Assembly (NCBI RefSeq): GCF_003952185.1
Contig: NZ_RXFS01000003.1
Span: forward strand, 615,659 to 679,658
From: Variovorax sp. 679
GTDB taxonomy: Bacteria > Pseudomonadota > Gammaproteobacteria > Burkholderiales > Burkholderiaceae_C
Direction: 5' to 3'
DNA: 64,000 nt
The position numbers and the translations under genes are program-made. Below the pieces are notes generated by a model, which did not search any database, had not been told where the DNA came from, and saw only the letters and a list, made by a program, of their open reading frames with translations. This document shows positions 26,023-35,402 of this stretch, piece after piece. Each line of letters begins with the position of its first letter. The first letter of the stretch is position 1.

Positions 26023-26730
26023 TCACTCCGTTCCGAGATAGGCCTTGCGCACGGCCGGGTCGTCGAGCACCTCGCGCGTCGGCCCCAGCGCGAGGCGGCG
26101 GCCGAAGTCGAGCACCAGGGTCTGCGTGCAGGTGGCGGCGATCAGGTCGACGTCGTGGTCGATCAGCAGCACTTGCGCACCGCAGAAGGCATGCACCGAG
26201 CCGATCACGCGGCGCAGCGCGCCGGCTTCCTGCTCGGTCAGACCCGCGCCGGGCTCGTCGAGCAGCAGCAGCTTGGGCCCGCCGACCAGCGACTTCGCGA
26301 TCTCCAGCATGCGGCGCTGGAACAGGTTGAGTTGGTGGCCCAGCACCGTGGCGGCGTCGAGCAGTCCTGTGCGCGCCAGCGCACGTGCAACCTGCGCCGC
26401 CACGTCGCCGCGCGCATGCGGCACGTGGTCGAGCAGCGCGCGCACGTTGTCCCACACGCTCAGGTCTTCCACCACCTGCTCGGTCTGGAACGAGCGGCGC
26501 AGGCCGAAGCGCACGCGCTCGATGGGCTTCAGGCCCAGCAGGTCGGCACCGTCCACCGCGACCGTGCCACTGCGCGGCAGCACCAGGCCACTGAGCACGT
26601 TGACCAGTGTGGTCTTGCCCGCGCCATTGGGGCCGATGAGGCCGCACACCGGCGCGTCGAGTTCGGCGGTGAGCGCGTCGATGGCCTTGACGCCGCCGAA
26701 GGCGACGGTGAGATCGCTGATGCGGATCAT
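26023..26730 (-). CDS. livG: Branched-chain-type ABC transporter ATP-binding protein (LivG) with altered signature motif
   Basis: A 235-residue ATPase of the LivG type. Walker A is GPNGAGKTT near residue 34, Q-loop region FGLRRSFQTEQVV, Walker B KLLLLDEPGAGL and switch His in LLIDHDVDLI. The ABC signature, normally a glycine-containing loop before QRR, reads HQLNLFQRRMLEI and has lost its glycine. LivF keeps a canonical signature, so one of the two ATP sites may be degenerate. The start codon at 26730 overlaps the stop of livM (ATGA). Confidence 0.9.
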   Translation of the reverse strand: MIRISDLTVAFGGVKAIDALTAELDAPVCGLIGPNGAGKTTLVNVLSGLVLPRSGTVAVDGADLLGLKPIERVRFGLRRSFQTEQVVEDLSVWDNVRALLDHVPHARGDVAAQVARALARTGLLDAATVLGHQLNLFQRRMLEIAKSLVGGPKLLLLDEPGAGLTEQEAGALRRVIGSVHAFCGAQVLLIDHDVDLIAATCTQTLVLDFGRRLALGPTREVLDDPAVRKAYLGTE

Positions 26731-27800
26731 GACGCTGCGTCCTTGCCCGCACCCGGGAGCCGTTTGCGGACCGATTCGATCAACCCCGCCAGTTGCCCCG
26801 CGATGCCGCTCGGCGCGGTGATGAGCGCATGCAGCAAGGCAAGGCCGAAGAAGATCATCGCCAGGTAACCGTTGACGCCGAAGTCCGTGAGCAGCGCCGG
26901 CACCGCCCGCAGCAGCAGCCCCGCGATCAGCGCGCCGGCCCAGTGATAGACGCCGCCCACCACCGTGAGCGCGAACAGCATCACCGAATCGCCGGCGGTG
27001 AAGGCGCGCCCGTCGAGCTGGCCCACGCCGCCCGCGAGCAAGGCCCCCGCCACGCCGGCGCAGAAGCCGGCCAGGCCGAAAGCCCAGGTCTGGTAGCGCA
27101 GGATGTTCACGCCGGCCGCCACCGCAGCCGCCTCGCCGCGACGGATCAGCGCCCACGAGCGCCCGGCGCGCGTGCGCCGGTGCAGCTCGATCAGCACCAG
27201 CACCACCGCCAGCCATACGGCCACGTAGCGGAAGTACGCCGCGTCGGACAGCGCCAGCGCGGGCCGGGGCATCATCAGCCGTTCGCTGCCGAACACGCGG
27301 CCCAGCCAGCCCGCGCCGCCATCGGGAAAGCCCGTGACGTTGATCACCACCTGGAAGCCGCCCGCCATCATCATCGTGACGAGCGCCAGGTACAGCCCCT
27401 TGAGCCGCAGCGCCGGCAGGCCCGCGAGCATGCCCACCACGCACGACAGCAGCCCGCCCGCGAGCACCGACAGCTCGAAGGGCCAGCCCAGCCCGTGTCC
27501 CGCGCGCAGCGCGATCCAGCCGCCCGCGCCGAGCAGCGCGTACTGGCACAGCGACACCAGCCCGAGCTGCCCGTAGAGCAGCGCCACGCCGGCCGCGGCG
27601 ATCGACAGCGCCAGCGACGAAGTCAGCGTCTTGATCCAGTAGGCATTGGCCAGCCACGGCACCACGAGGCCGATGAGCAGCACGCTGCCCACCATCACCG
27701 CGAGCGAGATGCGTGCGCGGCGCGATGCTTCGGCGAGCGAGGCCGGCAGCACTTCCTGCACCGGCATCGCTCCTGCAATGGTCGAAGAAGCGCTGCTCAT
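26727..27800 (-). CDS. livM: Branched-chain-type ABC transporter permease (LivM)
   Basis: A 357-residue inner-membrane permease of the LivM type with about nine to ten helices. The family landmarks are visible: YGQLGLVSLCQYALLGAGGW, LRLKGLYLALVTMMMAGGFQ, and FGLAGFCAGVAGALLAG. The ATG at 27800 (MSSASSTIAGAMPV) gives a cytoplasmic N-tail of about 30 residues. Its start overlaps the end of livH and its end overlaps the start of livG, both by ATGA, so all are tightly coupled. The long open frame that continues upstream of 27800 is not part of the gene. Confidence 0.92.
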   Translation of the reverse strand: MSSASSTIAGAMPVQEVLPASLAEASRRARISLAVMVGSVLLIGLVVPWLANAYWIKTLTSSLALSIAAAGVALLYGQLGLVSLCQYALLGAGGWIALRAGHGLGWPFELSVLAGGLLSCVVGMLAGLPALRLKGLYLALVTMMMAGGFQVVINVTGFPDGGAGWLGRVFGSERLMMPRPALALSDAAYFRYVAVWLAVVLVLIELHRRTRAGRSWALIRRGEAAAVAAGVNILRYQTWAFGLAGFCAGVAGALLAGGVGQLDGRAFTAGDSVMLFALTVVGGVYHWAGALIAGLLLRAVPALLTDFGVNGYLAMIFFGLALLHALITAPSGIAGQLAGLIESVRKRLPGAGKDAAS

Positions 27801-28666
27801 GCCTGCCGAGTCCCGGTGCGGTAGAAAACGATCATCGCCAGCGCGATCAGGAACGGCGTGGCCGTGCGAAAGGCCGCGAAGCCCGGCACGGTGATCGCCA
27901 GCGCCTCCAGCACGCCGATGGCGATGCCGCCCGCCACCGTGGCCGGCAGCGAATGCAGCCGCCCGATGATGGCCGCCGCGAACGCTGGAATCACCAGGAA
28001 GGTCAGCAGCGTGGCCTGCAGCCGCACGATGTTCGCGAGCAGCAGTCCGCACACGCCCGCGAAGGCGCCGCTGAGCACCCAGGCCACCGTGTCCACGCCC
28101 AGCACGCGGATGCCCAGCAGCGCGCTCAGGTCGCGGTCGTTGGCCAGCGCGCGCATCTTCAGGCCCACGCGCGTCTTCGACAGCAGCAGGCCGACACCGC
28201 CCATCATCAGCACGGCCAGCGCGAGCCCCAGCGCGCGCGTGTGGGTGAGGCGCACGTCGACCTCGCCGAGCACGAAGTCGATGGCGCCCGCGTCGGTCGG
28301 CAGCACCAGCCGGCGCGGCTGCTCGCCCCAGTACCACTCGGTGAAGCCGACCACCACCAGCGCGAAGCCCAGCGTGGCGATGCTGCGGATGGTCGGGTCG
28401 CGGTGCGAAAGGCGTGGCGCCAGCAGCCGTCCATACGCCAGCGACAGCAGCATCGACGTGACGATAGCCGCGCACCACGCAAGGCCCTGCGGCCAGTCGG
28501 CCTCCAGCATCGACCAGGCCACGTACGCACCGATCGCGCCGATGGCCCCGAAGGCGAAATTCAGCACGCCCGACGAGCGGTAGAGCACCACCAGCCCCAC
28601 GCCCGAGAGCGCATACACCGCGCCCAGGCCCAGGCCCGAGATGACGAAAGGCAGGTAGTCCTCCAT
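27797..28666 (-). CDS. livH: Branched-chain-type ABC transporter permease (LivH)
   Basis: A 289-residue inner-membrane permease of the LivH type with about eight helices. The motifs GAVYALSGVGLVVLYRSSGV and LNFAFGAIGAIGAYVAW near the N-terminus and ALLGIRVLGVDTVAWVLSGA near the centre are typical. It follows the binding-protein gene after 12 bases and overlaps livM. The cargo need not be an amino acid: many such systems next to catabolic enzymes import aromatic or short-chain acids. Confidence 0.93.
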   Translation of the reverse strand: MEDYLPFVISGLGLGAVYALSGVGLVVLYRSSGVLNFAFGAIGAIGAYVAWSMLEADWPQGLAWCAAIVTSMLLSLAYGRLLAPRLSHRDPTIRSIATLGFALVVVGFTEWYWGEQPRRLVLPTDAGAIDFVLGEVDVRLTHTRALGLALAVLMMGGVGLLLSKTRVGLKMRALANDRDLSALLGIRVLGVDTVAWVLSGAFAGVCGLLLANIVRLQATLLTFLVIPAFAAAIIGRLHSLPATVAGGIAIGVLEALAITVPGFAAFRTATPFLIALAMIVFYRTGTRQA

Positions 28667-28678
28667 GGCCCGGCGCGC

Positions 28679-29947
28679 TTACTTCAGGCCCATCTTCTGC
28701 TCGTCGGCGCGGATGTCGACCAGCTCCGGGTCGTCCGCCGTCAGGCATCCGCCGGGCGCGAAGCGCCAACCGTTGCCGTCGGGGCTGGCGACCGGGCCGC
28801 TGTTGTTGGCGTTGTGGCGAGCGCCGTTGCCCACATAGAAGGGCTTGCAGAGGATGTCGCTCCTGAAATCGCTGACCTTGCGCAGCGCATCGGTCACGCT
28901 CGCGCGGTCGATCTTCTTCGGGTCCATCTTCAGCAGCGCCTGCGTGACGATGCGCGCAGCCAGGTAGCCGGCCTGCGAGAAGGTGTCGCGCGGGTCGCTC
29001 TTCGCGCCGTATTTGTCCATCACCGCGAGCCAGTTCCTGTTGTCGGGGCCGGCCGATTCGAGCGGGTTGAATTCGAGGTTGACGTCGAAGTTGCCCTTCC
29101 AATAGGGCCCGATGGCCTTGGGCACGTCGGCGTTGTAGGCCGGCGCGGCCGAGACGAAGCGGATCTTCTTGCCGATGTTCTGCTGCTCGGCGGCGGCCAG
29201 CATGGGCACAAGGATGCCCTTGGGCACGTTCATGATGATGGTGTCGGGCTTCTTCGCGGCGGCCTGCAGCATGGTGGAAGTTGCATCGGCCGATCCGGGA
29301 TCGATGGCGATGGTCTCGACCTCCACGCCGTTCTTCTTGCCCCACTCCTTCGGGCCTTCGCAGGCCCAGTTGCCCAGGCTCGGGATGTTCGGAATGATGC
29401 AGACCATCTTCTTCGCCTTGTACTTCTGCGCGGCGTACATGGCGGCGATGGTGGCCGACACGCGCGGCCCCGCGTTCACCGGCACGTAGTTGCGCGCATT
29501 GAAGCACTCGCGCGGCACGCCGGTGCCGGCGATGACCATCACGCCCTCGTCGGCGTACATCTTGGCGTTGGCGCCGCACTCCACGAAGCTGGTGCTGCCC
29601 GCGAGCGCGACCACCTTGCGGTCTTTCACCAGCTTGGAGGCGACCTGCGCGGCGGTCTCGGGGTTCCACTGGTCGTCGACCACGATGTAGTCGACCGGAC
29701 GGCCGTTGATGCCGCCGTTGGCGTTCACGCACTTGAAGTACGCGGCCGCCGCCTGGCCCGAGGCGCTGAAGTCGTCGGGGCCGGTCTTGCCGACCACCGC
29801 GCCGATGGGAATGGGCTCGCCCGTGGCGGGCTTGCCGGTGTTCAGGCCGCAGTCGGGGCCCGACTGCGCCCATGCGCCGCCCGCGCCCGCGATGCCCACA
29901 GCGCCGACCGCGAAGGTCAGCGCAATCTTCTTCTGGATCTTCTTCAT
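28679..29947 (-). CDS. ABC transporter periplasmic binding protein, type 1 fold
   Basis: A 422-residue periplasmic binding protein for the LivFGMH-type importer downstream. Residues 1-27 are a signal peptide (KKIQKKIALTFAVGAVGIAG). The mature protein has the type 1 fold of LIV-binding proteins: IGAVVGKTGPDDFSASGQAA, YIVVDDQWNPETAAQVASKL and ALAGSTSFVECGANA. It has Cys pairs (DCG, KCVNA, LCK, GCLT) that may form disulfides. The sequence is more distant from LivJ/LivK than the permeases are from LivHM, so the ligand may not be an amino acid. Confidence 0.92.
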   Translation of the reverse strand: MKKIQKKIALTFAVGAVGIAGAGGAWAQSGPDCGLNTGKPATGEPIPIGAVVGKTGPDDFSASGQAAAAYFKCVNANGGINGRPVDYIVVDDQWNPETAAQVASKLVKDRKVVALAGSTSFVECGANAKMYADEGVMVIAGTGVPRECFNARNYVPVNAGPRVSATIAAMYAAQKYKAKKMVCIIPNIPSLGNWACEGPKEWGKKNGVEVETIAIDPGSADATSTMLQAAAKKPDTIIMNVPKGILVPMLAAAEQQNIGKKIRFVSAAPAYNADVPKAIGPYWKGNFDVNLEFNPLESAGPDNRNWLAVMDKYGAKSDPRDTFSQAGYLAARIVTQALLKMDPKKIDRASVTDALRKVSDFRSDILCKPFYVGNGARHNANNSGPVASPDGNGWRFAPGGCLTADDPELVDIRADEQKMGLK

Positions 29948-29986
29948 GATGGATGTCTCCTTTTCTTGTGACCGGAACCGCGGCGG

Positions 29987-31489
29987 CTACACCGCCATGC
30001 ACACGCTCTTGAGCTCGGTGAAGCTCTCGACCGCCGCGCGCCCCAGGTCGCGCCCGTAGCCCGACTGCTTCACGCCGCCCAGCGGCAGCGCGTTGTCGAG
30101 CACGTTGTGCGCGTTGACCCAGACCACGCCCGCCTGCAGGCGCGGCACGATGCGGTGCACGGCCGAGAGGCTGTTCGACCACACGCTGGCGGCCAGGCCG
30201 TAGGCGCTGTCGTTGGCCATGCGGATCGCGTCTTCCACGTCGTCGAAGGGCACGACGGTCGCGACCGGGCCGAACACTTCCTCGCGCACGATGCGCATCG
30301 AGGGCTTCGCGTCGACGAACACGGTGGGCTTCACGAAGCAGCCGCCGTCGAATGCGCGGCCGCCGCCGGTAACCAGCGTCGCGCCCTCGGCCACGGCGCC
30401 ATCGATGTGCGCCATCACGCGGTCCATGTGGCGGCGCGACACCAGCGGCCCGAACTGCGCCTGCGGATCGAAGCCCGAGCCGATGTGCAGCCCCTCGGCC
30501 ACCTGCGCGAGCTGCGACACCACCTTGTCGAAGATGCCGCGCTGCACGTAAACGCGCGAGCCCGCGGTGCACACCTGCCCCTGGTGAAAGAAGATGCCGT
30601 TGGCCGCGCCCTGCGCCGCCGCGGCCGGGTCGGCGTCGTCGAGCACGATCAGCGGCGACTTGCCTCCGAGTTCCAGCGTGAAGCGCGCCATGTTGTCGAC
30701 GGCGGCGTGGCCGATCCGCCGGCCCACGCCGGTCGATCCGGTGAAGCTGATCTTGCGGATGTCCGGATGCGCAGCAAGCGCCGCGCCGGCCGTGGCACCA
30801 CGCCCGCACACCACGTTGAGCGCACCCGGTGGAAAGCCCGCTTCTATCGCCAGCTCGGCCAGCCTCAGCGCGGTGAGCGGCGTTTCCTCCGAAGGCTTGA
30901 GCACCACGGTGCAGCCGGCCGCGAGCGCGGGCGCCACCTTCCACAGCGCGATGGCGAGCGGGAAGTTCCACGGCACGATGGCGCCCACCACGCCCACCGG
31001 CTCGCGCCGCGTGTAGGTCACCCACTGCGGGCCCGGAATGCCGATGGAGTTGTCGAGCGTCTGGCCTTCGAGCTTGGTGGCCCAGCCCGCCATGTAGCGC
31101 ACGAACTCGGAGCCGGCGCCCACGTCGACCATGCGCGCGATGCCGCGCAGCTTGCCGCTTTGCAGCGTCTCGAGCGCGCTGAGTTCGTCGGCATGCGATT
31201 CGATCAGCGTGGACAGCGTGTAGAGCATGCGCTCGCGGTCGGCCGGGCGCAGCGCGCGCCACGCGGCGCTCTCGAAGGTGCGGCGCGCACTGGCGACGGC
31301 CGCGTTCACGTCGGCCGCGTCGCTGTCGGGCGCCTCGGCCACGGTCATCTCGGTGGCGGGGTCGACCACGGGCAGATAGCTGCCGCTCACGGGCGCCTCC
31401 TCGCGGCCGTCGATGTGGTTGCCGCGCCGGCGCTGCGCCAACAGGCCCACCTGGCCGAGGTGCTCGATCGACAGGTCTCGCAGATTCAT
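29987..31489 (-). CDS. NAD(P)+-dependent aldehyde dehydrogenase
   Basis: A 500-residue aldehyde dehydrogenase of the class 1/2-like group. It has the cofactor loop FTGSTGVGRRI, the catalytic Glu in LELGGKSP near 270 and the catalytic Cys in GQVCTAGSRV near 305. The C-terminal LPLGGVKQSGYGRDLG oligomerisation strand is intact. The ATG at 31489 gives the expected length; the frame open to 31702 would only add an unlikely extension. It lies in the operon between the NTF2-like gene and the binding-protein gene and probably oxidises the aldehyde made by the GMC enzyme upstream. Confidence 0.93.
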   Translation of the reverse strand: MNLRDLSIEHLGQVGLLAQRRRGNHIDGREEAPVSGSYLPVVDPATEMTVAEAPDSDAADVNAAVASARRTFESAAWRALRPADRERMLYTLSTLIESHADELSALETLQSGKLRGIARMVDVGAGSEFVRYMAGWATKLEGQTLDNSIGIPGPQWVTYTRREPVGVVGAIVPWNFPLAIALWKVAPALAAGCTVVLKPSEETPLTALRLAELAIEAGFPPGALNVVCGRGATAGAALAAHPDIRKISFTGSTGVGRRIGHAAVDNMARFTLELGGKSPLIVLDDADPAAAAQGAANGIFFHQGQVCTAGSRVYVQRGIFDKVVSQLAQVAEGLHIGSGFDPQAQFGPLVSRRHMDRVMAHIDGAVAEGATLVTGGGRAFDGGCFVKPTVFVDAKPSMRIVREEVFGPVATVVPFDDVEDAIRMANDSAYGLAASVWSNSLSAVHRIVPRLQAGVVWVNAHNVLDNALPLGGVKQSGYGRDLGRAAVESFTELKSVCMAV

Positions 31490-31535
31490 GAAAAGTCTCC
31501 GGGGCGATGCGTTGAGAGAAAAGAAGGAAGTGCCG

Positions 31536-31925
31536 TCACTGCATGGCCCGCGCCACGAGCAGCGTGTCGGTGAACTGCTCGAAGCGCCGCACCTTGCCGC
31601 CCTGCACCTGCCACACATGGGTGACGCGCGCGTGCATGGTCTTGCCGGTGGCGCGATTGCGGCCGTGGTAGTCGCCGATGCCGACCACGGTGTCGCCGCC
31701 ATCGACCAGCCGCTCCAGCACGAAGCGGTAGCCCTCCCACTCGGCGCCCAGCACCTTGAAGACCTTCTCGATCACCTGCGCCGGGCCGACGTGCGTGCCA
31801 GCGCAAGGGAAGCCGGCCATCTCGGTCCACTGCACGTCGTCGGCCACGTCGGCGAACATGGCTTCGAGGTCCTGGCGGTCGGAGGCGGCGTAGTGGTCGG
31901 CGACGATCTGGTGGGGCGTGCGCAT
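31536..31925 (-). CDS. NTF2-like (SnoaL/limonene-epoxide-hydrolase-type) protein
   Basis: A 129-residue cone-shaped alpha+beta protein of the NTF2-like superfamily. The N-terminal helix (VADHYAASDRQDLEAMF) and the ending HVWQVQGGKVRRFEQFTDT are standard. Members are isomerases, cyclases, hydrolases or ligand carriers, and the catalytic residues vary too much to choose. Its position between ALDH and MoaF-like genes implies a step in the same pathway. The ATG at 31925 follows GGAGCTTC. Confidence 0.85.
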   Translation of the reverse strand: MRTPHQIVADHYAASDRQDLEAMFADVADDVQWTEMAGFPCAGTHVGPAQVIEKVFKVLGAEWEGYRFVLERLVDGGDTVVGIGDYHGRNRATGKTMHARVTHVWQVQGGKVRRFEQFTDTLLVARAMQ

Positions 31926-31969
31926 GAAGTGAAGCTCCTGGGTGTGACAGCGAAAAAGAATGGAAGAGA

Positions 31970-32773
31970 TCAGACCGGCCCGAACTCGGGCGGATAGAAG
32001 GTCTGCGACGCCTTGCGCATGAAGGCGCCAGCGGGGTTGTTCGCGACTTCGCCGGCGCCGGTGACGCCGAGGAACTTGCCGGTCGAGCGGCCCTGCGCGA
32101 AGTCGAAGAAGAACACCGACGCGACCGGAATCAGGAACTCGCGGAAGGTGAAGACGTATTGCCCGTCGTCGAACTTCCAGTAGCTCGCAAGATCCACGTC
32201 GCCGTGGCCGCGCTGCACGCCGACCAGGCACTGCCAGGCGTAGCGCTCCGAGCTCAGGTAGGTGTGCTCGTAGGTGTGGTTGGGGCTGTAGGTCTGCCAG
32301 GTGCGCAGGCCGATGAGGTCGCGGGTGGCGTGCGGCTCGGTGCCCGATGCGGCAGCGCCGCCTTCGAGCGTGCCGGGCCAGAAGTCCTGCGGCACGCGCG
32401 GCTGGCCCGCAGCTTCCTCGGCGCTGACGATGCGGCAGCGGATGGCTAGCACGCGGCGCGTGCGCGTGTTGAGCACCACGGTCAGTGCCTCGGTGGGGCG
32501 GCTCGCCTGGGTGATGTCGAGGAAGAAGGTGTCGGGCGCGACCTCGATGGCCTCGTACCAGTCGCCCTGCGCCTGGCCGCCGCGTGCGCCCTCTTCCTGC
32601 CAATCCAGCGTGTGCTGCGTGCGCGGCTTCAGCGTGAGGCGAAAGTCGGGCAATGCCAGCACCAGCGTCTGGCCGGTGAGCGCGTCGGTGGGCGGCAGGC
32701 GGTTGGTGGCGATGCCTAGCGCGAACTGGTCGTAGGTCTTCCAGTCGGCGGGCTTGGTGGTGTCGGTGCTCAT
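31970..32773 (-). CDS. MoaF-domain protein
   Basis: A 267-residue protein with the two-part MoaF arrangement: an N-terminal lipocalin-like region (WKTYDQFALGIATNRLPPT, then WQEEGARGGQAQGDWYEAIEV) and a C-terminal repeat with SPNHTYEHTYLSSERYAWQC and YWKFDDGQYVFTFREFLIPV. MoaF proteins were first named in an amine-metabolism context, and despite the name a role in molybdenum cofactor synthesis is unsupported. They often sit beside SDR genes, as here. No signal peptide. Probably binds or converts a pathway intermediate. Confidence 0.8.
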   Translation of the reverse strand: MSTDTTKPADWKTYDQFALGIATNRLPPTDALTGQTLVLALPDFRLTLKPRTQHTLDWQEEGARGGQAQGDWYEAIEVAPDTFFLDITQASRPTEALTVVLNTRTRRVLAIRCRIVSAEEAAGQPRVPQDFWPGTLEGGAAASGTEPHATRDLIGLRTWQTYSPNHTYEHTYLSSERYAWQCLVGVQRGHGDVDLASYWKFDDGQYVFTFREFLIPVASVFFFDFAQGRSTGKFLGVTGAGEVANNPAGAFMRKASQTFYPPEFGPV

Positions 32774-32787
32774 GGCGTGGTTTTTCC

Positions 32788-33597
32788 TCAGGCTTCGTGC
32801 GCGAAGGCGATGGTGGGCAGGTCCACGGCAGAGGCGCCGCCATCGACCATCAGCGAGCTGCCGGAGACCATGGCGGCCAGCGGCGAAGCGAGGAACATCA
32901 CGGCGTTCGCCACGTCCTCGGGGCTGGCGGCACGGCCCATGGGCACGTCGCGCGTGACGAGGTCGTAGGCCGCGTCGGTATCGGACAGGCGGTACTTGTC
33001 GACGAGCACCTGCATCTGCTCGTCGGCCATCTCGGTGCGCACCCAGCCGGGGCACACGGCGTTCACGCGCACGCCTTGCTTGCCGTAGTCGCGCGCCAGC
33101 GAACGCACAAGACCGATGAGCGCGTGCTTCATCGTCACGTAGCCGACCACGCCCGGCCCCGCGAAGTGACCGGCGAGCGAAGAGAGCACGACGATGTTGC
33201 CGCGCCGCTCGATCAGCTCCGGCAGCAGTTCGCGCGCGCAGACGAAGGCGGTGTCGAGGTTCAGGCGCGTCGAGAGCGCCCACGATGCGTCGTCGGTGGA
33301 GAGCGCATCGCCCACGCCGTGGCCGCCCGCGTTGGCGACGAGCACGTCGACGCGGCCGAACTTCTCGCGGGCCTGGGCCAGTGCGCGCCGCACGTCGCCG
33401 GTGCTGGCGGCATCGCCGGCCACCGCGAGGCCGCCGAGCTTCGCGGCGACCGCTTCGAGCTGCGCGAGGCGCCGCCCCATCAGCACCACGCGGCCGCCCG
33501 CCGCGACGAACTGCGCAGCCACCGCCGCGCCGATGCCGGTGCCGCCGCCCGTGATGAACGCGACCTTGCCGGCCATGGAATTTCCTGTGGAACTCAT
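32788..33597 (-). CDS. SDR-family oxidoreductase
   Basis: A 269-residue classical SDR: TGGGTGIGAA cofactor motif near 17-26, NAG near 93, catalytic Ser in VLSSLAGH and YxxxK as YVTMK. The insertion around residue 195-215 (MADEQMQVLVDKYRLSDTDA) forms the substrate lid. The ATG at 33597 is chosen because GGAGACAGAGCG lies before it. It is second in the operon, 76 bases after the GMC gene, and is likely to oxidise a secondary alcohol or reduce a ketone in the pathway. Confidence 0.92.
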   Translation of the reverse strand: MSSTGNSMAGKVAFITGGGTGIGAAVAAQFVAAGGRVVLMGRRLAQLEAVAAKLGGLAVAGDAASTGDVRRALAQAREKFGRVDVLVANAGGHGVGDALSTDDASWALSTRLNLDTAFVCARELLPELIERRGNIVVLSSLAGHFAGPGVVGYVTMKHALIGLVRSLARDYGKQGVRVNAVCPGWVRTEMADEQMQVLVDKYRLSDTDAAYDLVTRDVPMGRAASPEDVANAVMFLASPLAAMVSGSSLMVDGGASAVDLPTIAFAHEA

Positions 33598-33673
33598 TCG
33601 CTCTGTCTCCTTGTTCTCGTCGGAGTCGACTCTAGGTTTGGGCGCGCGTTTGCGATTGACCGAAGGCGCAGAG

Positions 33674-35275
33674 TCAATTGCCCGACAGCGCAAAGTCGGC
33701 GCAGCGCTCGGCCAGCATCACCGTGGGCGCGTTGGTGTTGCCGCTGACGAGCGAGGGCATCACCGAGGCGTCGCACACGCGCAGCTTCTTCATGCCGTGC
33801 ACGCGCATGCGCGCATCGACCACGGCCATGCCGTCGCTGCCCATGCGGCAGGTGCCGCTCGGGTGGTAGACGGTCTTGGCGCGCTGGCGCACGTAGGTCT
33901 CTATGGCGTCGTCGGCCAGGTCTTCGGCGGCGGAAGGCGCGAGCTCTTCGGACACCAGCTCGCGAAGTGCCGGCGCGCGCAGGATGCGGCGCGCGAGCTT
34001 CACGCCGCGCACCAGCGTGGCGACGTCTTCCGGCGCCTGCAGGTAGCCGCCGTCGAACAGGATCGGCGCCATCGGGTCGGCGTTGCGCAGCCGCACGCTG
34101 CCGCGCGACTTCGGCCGCAGGAAGCAGGGGTTGATCGAGATGCCGTGGCCGGCCAGCGGCTCGCGGTCGACGTCGCCCACCAGCACCGGCAGCACGTGGA
34201 ACTGAAGGTCGGGGCGGCCCTCGCCGGTGGTGTCGACGAAGCCGCCGCTCTCGACCACGTTCGAGGTGAGCAGGCCGGTGTTGAAGAGCGTCCATTGCAG
34301 GCCGTGCTTGAGCGCGGTGAGGCCGCGGTCGTTGCCCAGCAGGCTGATCGGCTCGCGCGTGCGGCCGTAGACCGACACCTCCAGGTGGTCCTGGAAGTTC
34401 TCGCCCACCCCGGGCAGGTCGCGCGCCACTGCAATGCCGTGCGACTGCAGCTGCGCGCCGGGGCCGATGCCCGACAGCATCAGCAGCTTGGGCGAGGCCA
34501 GCGCGCCGGCCGAGAGGATCACTTCCTGGTTCGCCGTGGCCACGATGTCCTCGCCGGTGCCGCCCGCGCCGGTTCGGTAGACCACGCCGGTGGCGGCGCC
34601 GTCCTGCGTCAGCACACGCATCACGTGGGCGCCTGTGACCACGGTGAGCTTCGGGTCGGCGCGCACGGCCGCGAGGTAGGTGGCGGCGGTGCTGGCGCGG
34701 CGGCCCTCGAAGGTGGTCGTCTGATAGAAGCCCACGCCCGCCTGTTCGGCGCCGTTGAAGTCGTCGTTGTAGGCCAGGCCGCTCTGCTGCGCGGCGCGCA
34801 GGAAGGCCAGGCTCAGCGGGTGCCGGAAGCGCGTGTCGCTCACCTTCAGCGGCCCGTTGGTGCCGTGCAGGCCGCAGGCGAAGCGCGCATTCGACTCGGC
34901 CTTGCGGAACCACGGCAGCACGTCGCGCCAGCCCCAGCCTTCGCAGCCCTGCGCCTGCCAGCCGTCGTAGTCGGCGGGCGTGCCACGGATGTAGACCATG
35001 GCGTTGACCGAGCTGCCGCCGCCCAGCGTGCGGCCCTGCGGCACGAACATCTTCCGCCCGCCTGCCGCGCTCTGCGGCTCGCTCTCGTAGGCCCAGGTGC
35101 GCTCGGTGCCGATCACCCGCACGAAGGTGGCGGGCATGTGGATGAAGCGGTCGTTGTCGGGCGGGCCGGCCTCCAGCAGCAGCACGCTGCGGCCCGCCTG
35201 CACCAGCCGGTGCGCCAGCACGCAGCCGGCCGAGCCGGCCCCCACCACCACGAAATCGAAAACCTGTTGCGCCAT
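33674..35275 (-). CDS. GMC-family FAD-dependent alcohol oxidoreductase
   Basis: A 533-residue flavoprotein of the glucose-methanol-choline family (choline/alkanol dehydrogenase-like). The dinucleotide motif is [16 protein letters not shown] near residue 8, the second FAD segment is [18 protein letters not shown] near 88, and the catalytic His lies in HPSGTCRMG near 467. No signal peptide, so cytoplasmic. The ATG at 35275 gives MAQQVFDF, directly before the first strand. It is the first gene of the leftward operon, divergent from hemE by 127 bp. It probably converts an imported primary alcohol into the aldehyde used by the ALDH. Confidence 0.93.
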   Translation of the reverse strand: MAQQVFDFVVVGAGSAGCVLAHRLVQAGRSVLLLEAGPPDNDRFIHMPATFVRVIGTERTWAYESEPQSAAGGRKMFVPQGRTLGGGSSVNAMVYIRGTPADYDGWQAQGCEGWGWRDVLPWFRKAESNARFACGLHGTNGPLKVSDTRFRHPLSLAFLRAAQQSGLAYNDDFNGAEQAGVGFYQTTTFEGRRASTAATYLAAVRADPKLTVVTGAHVMRVLTQDGAATGVVYRTGAGGTGEDIVATANQEVILSAGALASPKLLMLSGIGPGAQLQSHGIAVARDLPGVGENFQDHLEVSVYGRTREPISLLGNDRGLTALKHGLQWTLFNTGLLTSNVVESGGFVDTTGEGRPDLQFHVLPVLVGDVDREPLAGHGISINPCFLRPKSRGSVRLRNADPMAPILFDGGYLQAPEDVATLVRGVKLARRILRAPALRELVSEELAPSAAEDLADDAIETYVRQRAKTVYHPSGTCRMGSDGMAVVDARMRVHGMKKLRVCDASVMPSLVSGNTNAPTVMLAERCADFALSGN

Positions 35276-35402
35276 GTTCTGTCCGGATTTGTTGTTCCGG
35301 GCGGATGCTCGGCGCTGCGGCGCGCCGTGGATCACCGGGGCGGGTTGGTGCAACTCAAAATGCGCTGTCGGTCAATGCGGGGGCGCCTGCGACAATCGGG
35401 AA

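Noticed and set aside
26727..31262. A 1,511-codon open frame on the minus strand
   Set aside because: Only its last part (26727-27800) is a real gene, livM. The rest is low-complexity Arg/Ala/Gly-rich translation antisense or out of frame to livH, the binding-protein and ALDH genes, as expected in very GC-rich DNA.
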